Part shown: positions 53,110 to 60,534 of the stretch, one piece after another
How positions within the stretch are numbered: the first letter of the stretch is position 1
Layout of the letters: every line of letters starts with the position of its first letter
Assembly (NCBI RefSeq): GCF_001005295.1
Contig: NZ_LBMK01000003.1
Span: forward strand, 751,060-815,059
Origin: Streptomyces yangpuensis
Lineage (GTDB): Bacteria > Actinomycetota > Actinomycetes > Streptomycetales > Streptomycetaceae
Reading direction: 5' to 3'
DNA length: 64,000 nucleotides
The notes under the pieces: model-generated
Seen by the model: only the letters and a program-made list of their open reading frames with translations
Told to the model about the DNA's origin: nothing
Databases searched by the model: none
Position numbers and translations under genes: made by a program

Positions 53110-54618
53110 ATGAGCCATGAAGGTGCGGGTGACGGCCCCGGAACGCCCACCCGGGAAGCGGGGCTCAAGCCCAACGCGATCGGGTTCCTCGACGCGCTCG
53201 TCATCGGCCTGAACTCGACCTCGCCCGCCTACTCCCTGGCCGCCGTCCTCGGTCCGATCGTGGCCCTGGTCGGGATCTACGCGCCCGGCGTCATCCTGGC
53301 CTCCTTCGTGCCGATGCTGATGATCGCCGCCGCGTTCTACTACCTGAACAAGGTCGACCAGGACTGCGGGACGACGTTCTCCTGGGTGACCCGGGCCATG
53401 GGCCCGTGGGCGGGCTGGCTCGGCGGCTGGGCGATCGCCATGACCGGCGTCCTCGTCATCGGCTCGCTCGCGGACGTCGCCGTAAACTTCGGGCTGCTCG
53501 CCTTCGGACTGGACGACTGGGCCGCGAACGCCTGGATCCGGCAGGGCCTGACCGTCGCCGTGATCCTGGCCATGACCGCGATCTGCGTCATCGGCACCGA
53601 GCTGTCGGCCCACCTCCAGGACATCCTCATCCTCGCCCAGGTCTTCTTCCTCCTGACGTTCGCGGTGGTCGCCATCTACCGCATCTACGCCGGCACCAGC
53701 AGCCTGGAGGAGATCGAGCCGAGCATCGGCTGGCTCAACCCCTTCGGCGCGGGCGGAGCCGCCCTCACCGGCGGACTGCTGCTCGGCGTGTTCATGTACT
53801 GGGGCTGGGAGTCCGCGGTCAACCTCACCGAGGAGGTCGAGAACTCCGCGACGGCTCCCGGCAAGGCCGGCATCTGGTCGACGGTCATCCTCCTGGTCAC
53901 CTACCTGTCCGTGTGCATCGCGGTCGTCGGCTACGCGGGCACCGTCTTCCTCGCCGAGAACGCCGCCGAGGAGGAGGCCATCTTCGCCGTGCTCGCCCAC
54001 GAGGTCATGGGCGGCTGGGACTGGGTGGTGCTCCTCGCCGTCTGCACCTCCGCGCTCGCCTCGACGCAGACCACGATCATCCCCGCCTCGCGGACCGCCC
54101 TGTCCATGGCCCGCCGGCACGCCCTGCCCCCGCACCTCGCGCACATCCACCCTAGGTTCAGGACCCCGGACGTGAGCACCTGGTGGGTGGCCGGCATCGC
54201 CATCGGCTGGTACCTGATCGTCAACCAGATCAGCGAGAACGCGCTCCTGGACTCGCTCACCGCGCTGTCCCTGCTCATCGCCTTCTACTACGCGCTCACC
54301 GGCCTGGCCTGCGCCGTCTACTACCGCCGCCACCTGCTGGAGAGCCCCCACAACCTGCTGCTCATCGGGATCGGCCCGGTGCTCGGCGCCGGCCTGCTGA
54401 TCTGGCTCCTGGTGGAGTCGATCGGCGACATGTCGGACCCGGCGAACTCGGCCAGCGGCGTCTCCTGGTTCGGCATCGGCCCGCCGCTCGTCATCGGGCT
54501 CGCCATCGCCGTCGTCGGTGTGCTCGTCATGTGCTTCTGGCGGGTACGGGACGGCCGGTTCTGGCAGGAGCGCCGAGGAGTGGTCGACCCCACCCTCGTC
54601 CACACCAGGAAGCGATAG
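53110..54618 (+). CDS. APC-family amino-acid permease
   Basis: A 502-residue, roughly 12-helix permease: AIGFLDALVIGLNSTSPAYS in helix 1, CGTTFSWVTRAMGPWAGWLG in helix 3, YWGWESAVNLTEEVENSATA and TTIIPASRTALSMARRHALP. It moves amino acids or amines with protons. It overlaps in organisation with a universal stress protein gene 10 bp downstream, a pairing seen in other actinomycetes. The specificity is not deducible. Confidence 0.87.
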   Translation: MSHEGAGDGPGTPTREAGLKPNAIGFLDALVIGLNSTSPAYSLAAVLGPIVALVGIYAPGVILASFVPMLMIAAAFYYLNKVDQDCGTTFSWVTRAMGPWAGWLGGWAIAMTGVLVIGSLADVAVNFGLLAFGLDDWAANAWIRQGLTVAVILAMTAICVIGTELSAHLQDILILAQVFFLLTFAVVAIYRIYAGTSSLEEIEPSIGWLNPFGAGGAALTGGLLLGVFMYWGWESAVNLTEEVENSATAPGKAGIWSTVILLVTYLSVCIAVVGYAGTVFLAENAAEEEAIFAVLAHEVMGGWDWVVLLAVCTSALASTQTTIIPASRTALSMARRHALPPHLAHIHPRFRTPDVSTWWVAGIAIGWYLIVNQISENALLDSLTALSLLIAFYYALTGLACAVYYRRHLLESPHNLLLIGIGPVLGAGLLIWLLVESIGDMSDPANSASGVSWFGIGPPLVIGLAIAVVGVLVMCFWRVRDGRFWQERRGVVDPTLVHTRKR

Positions 54619-54628
54619 GCGGCCGGCG

Positions 54629-55057
54629 ATGTCAGTGGTCCTCGGATACGACGAATCACCCGGCGCCGAGCGGGCCCTCCAGGTCGCGCTGGAGGTGGCC
54701 ACCGCCTTCGGCGAACCCCTCGTCCTCGTCTACGGGGCGGCCGCCCCGGGACCCACCGGCGAGGAGTCGCGCGCCCACCGCGAAGCCGTCCGCCAGGCGG
54801 GCCGCAGCGCCCTCGCGCACGCCGTCGAGGAGGCCGACGCCGCCGGTGTGCCGTCGACGGTCGAGGTGGCGGACGAGAAACCCGCCCAGGCGCTGCTGGA
54901 CGCCGCGGCGCGTCACGGCGCGCGGGTCATCATCGTCGGCAGCTGGGGCGACAGCCCCATGCGCGGCGCCCTGCTCGGCTCCACCCCGCACAAGCTCCTG
55001 CACCTCTCGCCGGTCCCCGTGCTGTGCGTACCGACCGAGAGCGCGCCGCAGCGGTGA
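54629..55057 (+). CDS. Universal stress protein (UspA domain)
   Basis: A 142-residue single UspA domain: SVVLGYDESPGAERALQVAL at the N-terminus, ATP-binding-like GSWGDSPMRGALLGSTPHKL (the G-2x-G-9x-G-S/T pattern) and HLSPVPVLCVP at the end. It starts 10 bp after the permease stop and is likely co-transcribed, perhaps modulating the permease. Confidence 0.87.
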   Translation: MSVVLGYDESPGAERALQVALEVATAFGEPLVLVYGAAAPGPTGEESRAHREAVRQAGRSALAHAVEEADAAGVPSTVEVADEKPAQALLDAAARHGARVIIVGSWGDSPMRGALLGSTPHKLLHLSPVPVLCVPTESAPQR

Positions 55058-55084
55058 AGCGGGCGCTCCGGCCGCCGGCATGCC

Positions 55085-55099
55085 TACGATGCCCCGATG
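55085..55099 (+). promoter_or_regulatory. Leaderless -10 box of the GNAT gene
   Basis: TACGAT (55085-55090), then 6 bases, then ATG 55097; no ribosome-binding site. Confidence 0.6.
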
Positions 55100-55606
55100 A
55101 CGGAACTCCAGCGGCTCCGAGCCGAACACGCCCCCGCACTCCTCGCGTTCGAACAGGCCAACCGTGCCTACTTCGCCGCGTCGGTGCCCGACCGCACAGA
55201 CGCCTACTTCGCCGACTTCGACGCCCGGCACGGTGAACTCCTCGCCGGGCAGGCCGCCGGCCGTGACCACCTCCACCTGATCATCGGTGGGAACGGGGAG
55301 GTCCTGGGGCGGGTCAACCTGATCGACGTCGAGGACGGCTCCGCCGAACTGGGCTTCCGCGTGGCGCAGACGGCGGCCGGCCGGGGTCTGGCCACCAGCG
55401 CGGTCCGGCAGGTCCTGGTGCTCGCCGCGGACACGTACGGGCTGCGGGCCCTGCGCGCCGCGGCGGCCGTCGACAACACCGGATCGCGCACGGTCCTGCA
55501 GCGCACGGGCTTCCTGCCGGTGGGGGAGACGGTGCTGGACGGCCGTCCCGCGATCAGTTACGCCCGGGATCTGCCGATCGGACGGCAGCGGCCGGCGGGC
55601 GCCTGA
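55097..55606 (+). CDS. GNAT-family N-acetyltransferase (RimJ-like)
   Basis: A 169-residue acetyltransferase with the acetyl-CoA motif ELGFRVAQTAAGRGLATSAV and the C-terminal block LRAAAAVDNTGSRTVLQRTG typical of RimJ/RimL-like enzymes. The acceptor is unknown (N-terminal amines or an antibiotic are possible). It ends 35 bp before the convergent antiporter gene and probably lies just outside the natural-product cluster. Confidence 0.86.
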   Translation: MTELQRLRAEHAPALLAFEQANRAYFAASVPDRTDAYFADFDARHGELLAGQAAGRDHLHLIIGGNGEVLGRVNLIDVEDGSAELGFRVAQTAAGRGLATSAVRQVLVLAADTYGLRALRAAAAVDNTGSRTVLQRTGFLPVGETVLDGRPAISYARDLPIGRQRPAGA

Positions 55607-55641
55607 ACAGTCGTCGGGCAGCCGCCGGCCGGGGCCCGTCG

Positions 55642-56919
55642 TCAGGGGCGGACGAGCGCGTTCTCGGGTGCGGCCGGTGCCTCGTCCGCAGAGCGCGCCT
55701 CCTTGGCGCGCAGCCGGCTCAGCGCCGGGCTGGTGATCGCTGTCGTCACCAGTGCCATCAGCACCAGTATGGTGAACAACTGCGGCCCGATGACACCGAG
55801 TTCCAGTCCGACGTTGAGCACCACCAGCTCCGTCAGCCCCCGGCAGTTCATCAGGGCGCCGATCGACAGGGCCTCCCGCCAGGGTCTTCCACAGGCGCGT
55901 GCCGCGCCCGTGGCGCCGCCCCACTTGCCGAGGAAGGCCACCGCCAGGATGGCGGCCGTCCAGAGCCACAGCTCGGGCGAGGCCGTCAGCCCGCCGATGT
56001 CGGTGCGCAGGCCGGTGTGCACGAAGAAGAGCGGCAGCAGCACGGGCACCGTGAAGGCGCGCAGCCGGGCCGCGGCGACCTCGATGCGCCCTCCGGTGCG
56101 CGGGGTGATCACACCGAACAGGAACGCCCCGAACAGCGCGTGCACACCGATCCGGTCGGTGGCCAGCGCGGACAGGCTCAGCCCGCTGAAGAGCGCCACC
56201 AGGACCACCGCGTCGCCGGCCCGGTCGGCGCGGGCCGCCCAGCGGGCCAGCAGCGGCCGTACGGCGTACAGCATGAAGAGCGTGAACGCGACGGCGAGCG
56301 CGGCCGTGGTGGCCGCCTCCATCGGGGAGCCGGCCGAGGAGAGGGCCACCACCAGCGCCAGCAGGCACCATGCGACCACGTCGTCGACGGCCGCGCAGGC
56401 CATGGCGAGCGCCCCGAGCGGCGTCCCGTACAGGCCCCTGTCGATGAGGATCCGGGCCAGGACGGGGAAGGCCGTGATGCTCATGGCCACCGCCATGAAC
56501 AGGATGAACGGCGTCCGGCCCACGCCGTCCGGGGCGAAGTCGCCGTACATCGTGACGGCGAGGAGCGCGCCGAGGGCCAGCGGCAGGAGCATCCCGGCCT
56601 GGCTCACCGCGACCGCGACCCGGGTGTGGCCGCGCAGGTTCTTCAGGTCGAGCTCCAGCCCGACCAGGAACATGAAGGCGAGCAGGCCGAGTTGTCCGAG
56701 CACGGAGGTGTACGGCAGGACGGACGCCGGGAACAGCGCGGCTTGCGCCTGTGGCCAGATCCAGCCCAGCAGCGACGGGCCCAGGAGAATGCCGGTGGCG
56801 ATCTCGCCCACCACCGGGGGCTGGCCGAACCGGCGGCAGACGGCGGCTCCCACCTGGCAGGCGAGGATCACCGCCGGGACGGCGACCAGCAGGGCGGGCA
56901 GTGGATCAGCGGACGACAC
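55642..56919 (-). CDS. CPA2-family cation/proton antiporter
   Basis: A 425-residue membrane protein with about 12 hydrophobic segments of the monovalent cation:proton antiporter-2 family: QPPVVGEIATGILLGPSLLG, AAVDDVVAWCLLALVVAL, VHALFGAFLFGVITPR and ALMNCRGLTELVVLNVGLEL. GTG 56919 lies 14 bp inside the end of the flavin-reductase gene and follows AAGGAGG, so the two are co-expressed. Similar antiporters occur in several halogenated-peptide clusters. Here it may adjust pH or ions, or export the product (inference). Confidence 0.86.
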   Translation of the reverse strand: MSSADPLPALLVAVPAVILACQVGAAVCRRFGQPPVVGEIATGILLGPSLLGWIWPQAQAALFPASVLPYTSVLGQLGLLAFMFLVGLELDLKNLRGHTRVAVAVSQAGMLLPLALGALLAVTMYGDFAPDGVGRTPFILFMAVAMSITAFPVLARILIDRGLYGTPLGALAMACAAVDDVVAWCLLALVVALSSAGSPMEAATTAALAVAFTLFMLYAVRPLLARWAARADRAGDAVVLVALFSGLSLSALATDRIGVHALFGAFLFGVITPRTGGRIEVAAARLRAFTVPVLLPLFFVHTGLRTDIGGLTASPELWLWTAAILAVAFLGKWGGATGAARACGRPWREALSIGALMNCRGLTELVVLNVGLELGVIGPQLFTILVLMALVTTAITSPALSRLRAKEARSADEAPAAPENALVRP

Positions 56920-57526
56920 GGGTGCCTCCTTCGGGGGCGCCGGGGCGCAGTGCGGCGGACGGGTCGAGGCGGGCGGCCGGCGGCGGGGCCGCGGCCGCGT
57001 CCGACCACCGGGCGTAGCGGCGCAGGCCGTACAGCAGGGGCTGCGGATCCTCCCGCAGGGTCACCCGGTGGACCTCGGCGAACACGGCTGTGTGGTCCCC
57101 GAAGCCGAGGGTCCTGACCACGGCGCAGTCCGCGACGGCGTGGGCGTCCGCGGTCAGGTGCGGTCCGCCGGCGCCCAGCGGCAGCCGCCACTCCACGCGC
57201 TCGAAGCGGTCGGGTGCGCCGGAGGCGAACAGGTCGGAGGCACCGCGGGCGCGTTCGTGCAGCAGGTTCAGGGCGAAGGCACCCTGGCCGAGGACCACCG
57301 CGAGCGTCGGGCTCGCCGACCGTACGCACACCACGACGGTGGGTGGGTCCAGTGCGACGCTCGCAACGGAACTGCAGGTCAGGCCATGGGGAACGGCGTC
57401 CTGGTCCAGGGTGGTGACGATGGACACCCCGGTGGGGAAGGCGGCCATGAAGGGCCGGAGGTCCGCGCGGCGGTCTCTTGCCGAATCGTCCGGCGCGGCG
57501 GGATGGGGCGCGGAGCGGTGGGGCAT
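56906..57526 (-). CDS. Flavin reductase (halogenase partner)
   Basis: A 206-residue FMN/FAD-reductase of the HpaC/RebF-like family: FPTGVSIVTTLDQDAVPHGL, TCSSVASVALDPPTVVVCV, FALNLLHERARGASDLFA and the C-terminal PLLYGLRRYARW. It makes FADH2 from NAD(P)H for the halogenase. ATG 57526 follows AGGAG. The gene overlaps the antiporter gene by 14 bp and is separated from the halogenase gene by an 84-bp gap holding a terminator-like hairpin. Confidence 0.88.
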   Translation of the reverse strand: MPHRSAPHPAAPDDSARDRRADLRPFMAAFPTGVSIVTTLDQDAVPHGLTCSSVASVALDPPTVVVCVRSASPTLAVVLGQGAFALNLLHERARGASDLFASGAPDRFERVEWRLPLGAGGPHLTADAHAVADCAVVRTLGFGDHTAVFAEVHRVTLREDPQPLLYGLRRYARWSDAAAAPPPAARLDPSAALRPGAPEGGTRVVR

Positions 57527-57554
57527 GTCTGACTCCTGAGGTGGCTGGAAGCGA

Positions 57555-57598
57555 CTGCGGCCCGGCAGCCGGCGAAGTGCCGTGCTGCCGGGCCGCAG
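57555..57598. terminator. Hairpin between halogenase and flavin-reductase genes
   Basis: A 15-bp perfect G/C stem (arms 57555-57569 and 57584-57598), continued inward by four more pairs after a one-base bulge. It sits 12 bp after the halogenase stop and upstream of the flavin reductase, so it may attenuate expression of the reductase and antiporter. Confidence 0.7.
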
Positions 57599-57610
57599 GG
57601 GCGGAGGGCC

Positions 57611-59212
57611 TTACGCGCCGTGCAGTTGGCGCAGGTAGTCGTACGCGCTGGGGAGGGTCTCGAGCAGGTTCTGCTGCTGGCGCTTGACGGTGTCGAAGAG
57701 GGGCTCGGCGCCGGCCACCGACTCGGGCCGGTGGGCGAGGGTGGGCAGCGGGGCGTCCGGCTCCAGACCGAGGCCGGCGAAGATGCAGTAGTAGCTGCCG
57801 TTGGTCCAGAAGTTGCGGAACTCCGCCTCGAAGTTGCCGTAGTACGTGGACTCGTCGGTGATCGGGGAGTTGATGGGCAGGCCGGCCTTGTAGGCGGAGA
57901 TCTTCTGCTTGATGTTGTCGGGGAGGACCAGCTTCTTGTTGGCCTGCCAGAACGGTGTGTCGTTGCGCGGCGCGTAGAAGAAGTGCGCCTGGATGAAGTC
58001 GCGGGTGTCGTCGAACATCACCTCGATCTCGTTGTTGAAGCTGTCGATCAGACCCTTGTTGAAGGTCTTGTCCGGGAAGTGCTTCGCCAGCTGGTAGATC
58101 GCGGCCGTGATGAAGTAGATGCCGGTCGACTCCAGCGGCTCCAGGAAGCAGGACGACAGGCCGATGCTGACGACATTCTTCACCCACGCGCGGCGGTTGC
58201 GGCCGACCCGGAAGCGGATGTGGTTGAACTTCGTCGAGTCGACGTCCAGGCCCCACATGTCGGCGAACTCGCGGGTGGCGGTGTCCTGGTCGGTGAACTT
58301 GCTGGAGTAGACGTAGCCGGTGCCGAAGCGCCCCAGCATGGGGATCTTCCAGGCCCAGCCCGACGACATGGCGATCGCCGAGGTGTAGGGCTCGACCCCG
58401 TTCGCCTCGTCGTCGTGGGGGACGGCGGTGGCCACCGCGCTGTCGCACAGCAGGTGGTCGCTCATGTCGATGAACGGTTCCTGCATCGCCTGGTTGATCA
58501 GCAGCCCGCGGAAGCCCGAGCAGTCCACGAACAGGTCGGCGTCCAGGGCCAGTCCGCCCTTGGTGTGCAGGGTCGTCACGTAGCCGCGGGAGTCCTGCTC
58601 GACCCGGACCATCTCGTCCTGGACGTGGTTCACGCCCTGCTTCTCGGTGGCGAAGCGGCGCAGGAAGTCGGCCACCAGCTGGGCGTCGAAGTGCCAGGCG
58701 TACCGGGTGGCCGGACGGCCGTCGAGCCAGCGCGGGGCCTTCATCGCGTCCATCACGGGGGGCTCGCGGAAGCAGGCGTAGTCGAACGGCTCGGTGGTGC
58801 GGCCCTCGTACTTGCGCTTGAACCAGTAGTGCGACAGGGGCGTCTGGTCGTAGTCGGGAAGCAGCCCGAACGGGTGGTAGAAGTGGTCCGGCCCGCCGCC
58901 CGGCAGCTCGCGGGCCGTCGACTCGCCCTGCCCGCCGGTGCGCCAGTTCACGAAGCGCACGGCCATCTTGAAGCTGGCGTTGCACTCCCGCATCCACTCG
59001 TCCTCGGCGATCCCCAGGTAGTCGAAGAACGAACGCTGGAGATTGGGCACGGTCGCCTCGCCGACCCCGATGCGGGGGATCGTCGGTGCTTCGAGCACGG
59101 TGATGTCGACCGTTCCCTGCAGCGCCTTGCCGAGATACGCGGCCGTCATCCAGCCGGCCGTGCCGCCTCCCAGGATGACGACCTTCTGAAGCCGGGTGTC
59201 GGTGCTGGTCAT
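57611..59212 (-). CDS. FAD-dependent tryptophan halogenase (RebH/PrnA type)
   Basis: A 533-residue FAD-dependent halogenase. The FAD site is VVILGGGTAGWMTAAYLGKA; the catalytic Lys82 lies in NASFKMAVRFVNW, the halogenase signature is GWAWKIP (286-291 region) and Glu361 lies in LEPLESTGIYF. The end RQQQNLLETLPSAYDYLRQL and the pocket block YYGNFEAEFRNFW closely follow RebH as I remember it, with RebH Asn470 replaced by Ser. This favours halogenation of free tryptophan, probably at C7, though the position is inference. ATG 59212 follows GAGGG. Reduced flavin would come from the adjacent reductase. Confidence 0.9.
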   Translation of the reverse strand: MTSTDTRLQKVVILGGGTAGWMTAAYLGKALQGTVDITVLEAPTIPRIGVGEATVPNLQRSFFDYLGIAEDEWMRECNASFKMAVRFVNWRTGGQGESTARELPGGGPDHFYHPFGLLPDYDQTPLSHYWFKRKYEGRTTEPFDYACFREPPVMDAMKAPRWLDGRPATRYAWHFDAQLVADFLRRFATEKQGVNHVQDEMVRVEQDSRGYVTTLHTKGGLALDADLFVDCSGFRGLLINQAMQEPFIDMSDHLLCDSAVATAVPHDDEANGVEPYTSAIAMSSGWAWKIPMLGRFGTGYVYSSKFTDQDTATREFADMWGLDVDSTKFNHIRFRVGRNRRAWVKNVVSIGLSSCFLEPLESTGIYFITAAIYQLAKHFPDKTFNKGLIDSFNNEIEVMFDDTRDFIQAHFFYAPRNDTPFWQANKKLVLPDNIKQKISAYKAGLPINSPITDESTYYGNFEAEFRNFWTNGSYYCIFAGLGLEPDAPLPTLAHRPESVAGAEPLFDTVKRQQQNLLETLPSAYDYLRQLHGA

Positions 59213-59272
59213 GAAACAGCCCTCATTTCGGAGTCGGCGGTACGGGTGGTCGTGCTCATCAGTGTCGAAAAA

Positions 59273-59290
59273 CGCCCTATCACCGGCCTA
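59273..59290 (-). promoter_or_regulatory. SARP heptamer pair facing the halogenase gene
   Basis: On the minus strand TAGGCCG (59290-59284) and TAGGGCG (59279-59273) are spaced 11 bp start to start, upstream of the halogenase start. GACACT or ACTGAT, 6-9 bases further on, could be the -10. Confidence 0.55.
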
Positions 59291-59312
59291 CACCGCAAAG
59301 ATCCGGCCGTTG

Positions 59313-59344
59313 TAGGCCCGATATAGGCCCTCCGAACAGACTCT
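59313..59344 (+). promoter_or_regulatory. SARP heptamer pair and -10 of the SARP gene
   Basis: TAGGCCC occurs at 59313-59319 and 59324-59330, exactly 11 bp apart. Eight bases after the second copy is GACTCT (59339-59344) as a -10. This matches the known SARP rule of 11-bp-spaced heptamers with the last one 8 bp from the -10. Confidence 0.65.
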
Positions 59345-59386
59345 TCGCAGGCACAGCGGCAGGCGGACGACGACCGGGAGGACGCG

Positions 59387-60379
59387 ATGACCACCGCAGC
59401 GACCGAGACAGCGGGGCCGGCGGTACGCGTCCGCTTCCTGGGCGATTTCGAGCTGACCGTGAACGGCACCCCCGTACGGCGCTGGCGGGCCGGCAAGGCC
59501 CGCGGCCTCTTCCAGTACCTCGTGGTCCACCGCGGCCAGATGCTGACCCGCGACCGGCTCTACGAGTCGCTGTGGCCCGGCGCCGACAGCACCGCGGGCA
59601 GCTCGCTCAAGGTCGCCGCCCACGCCCTGCGCCGGGTGCTCGACGCCCACCCCGACCGCCCCGGCGACTCCGGGATCCAGCTGGTCTACCGCGACTTCGG
59701 CTACGTCCTGCACGTCACCGGCCTGTGGTCCGACCTGGATCGCTTCCAGGAGCTCGTGCACACCGGCCTGCGGGCCGCCACCGCCGGCGACACCGCGCTC
59801 GCCAGGACCCGCCTGCGGGCGGCGATCGCCCTCTACGGCGGCGAGTTCCTGCGCGGCGAGAGCGCCGACTGGGTCGTCGAACAGCGCGAGTACCTCAGGG
59901 CGCTGGTCCTGCGGGCCCTGGGCGTGCTGCGCACCGACGCCGAGGACCGCGAGGACTTCGTGGACCTGATCGAGCTCTGCAAGCGCACGCTGGAGATCGA
60001 CCGCCACCACGAGGAGACCTACCGCGCGCTGATGGCCGCGCACGGCCGGCGCGGCGAACTGGCCTGCGTACGCCGCTGGTACGAGCTCTGCGCACGCCGG
60101 ATGCGCGACGAACTGGCCGTGGCCCCCGGCCAGGAGACCCAGCGGCTGCTGCGCGCCCTGATCCCGGCGGCCGCCCGTGCGGCCGCGCCCGCCCCGGCGT
60201 CCGTCGGCGGCGCACCCGCCACGGTCCGCGCGCTGCGGCCCGCCGGGCGCCAGCCCGGAACACCCCCGTGGAGCGTCGAGGTCCGTACCCCGGCCCTGGC
60301 CCGGCCCGTGCGCAGGGCCAGGCCCGACAGCCGGGCCCCGGGTCTGCTGGCCCGCACCGCCGACCCCGCGACCGCGTGA
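59387..60379 (+). CDS. SARP-family pathway activator (OmpR-type HTH plus BTAD)
   Basis: A 330-residue Streptomyces antibiotic regulatory protein. The N-terminal winged helix (about 14-105) shows VRFLGDFELTVNGTPVRRWR, GLFQYLVVHRGQMLTRDRLY and SLKVAAHALRRVLD. The BTAD domain (about 112-257) shows DRFQELVHTGLRAATAGDTA and LIELCKRTLEIDRHHEETYR. The C-terminus is Pro/Arg-rich. SARPs bind heptamers next to the -35/-10 and recruit RNA polymerase. It is divergent from the halogenase gene, and the gap holds two heptamer pairs. ATG 59387 has GGGAGGA. It is the likely activator of this cluster. Confidence 0.9.
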   Translation: MTTAATETAGPAVRVRFLGDFELTVNGTPVRRWRAGKARGLFQYLVVHRGQMLTRDRLYESLWPGADSTAGSSLKVAAHALRRVLDAHPDRPGDSGIQLVYRDFGYVLHVTGLWSDLDRFQELVHTGLRAATAGDTALARTRLRAAIALYGGEFLRGESADWVVEQREYLRALVLRALGVLRTDAEDREDFVDLIELCKRTLEIDRHHEETYRALMAAHGRRGELACVRRWYELCARRMRDELAVAPGQETQRLLRALIPAAARAAAPAPASVGGAPATVRALRPAGRQPGTPPWSVEVRTPALARPVRRARPDSRAPGLLARTADPATA

Positions 60380-60474
60380 CCGCGTGACCGCGACCCTGAC
60401 CGGTACCGCGACCGCCTGACAACCCGGCGCGCGGCCGTGACCGTGCGCCCAAGTGACCGTGCGCCCCCGTGACC
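60373..60474. repeat. GTGACC-rich tandem repeats, including a 16-bp unit
   Basis: Between the SARP and aldehyde dehydrogenase genes GTGACC recurs many times, with two tandem 16-bp units starting GTGACCGTGCGCCC at 60437 and 60453 and a third partial at 60469. They overlap the SARP stop region and precede the next start by about 60 bp. Possible regulatory or slippage repeat. Confidence 0.55.
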
Positions 60475-60534
60475 TGTGACCGACACAGCTGTTCAGCGAG
60501 CCCGTGAAATCCGTGACCGAGTGAGGACCCCACC

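Noticed and set aside
51646..54702. 1018-residue minus-strand open frame
   Set aside because: Only its last 268 residues (the YoaK protein) are real; the remainder is a shadow of the histidine phosphatase and permease genes.
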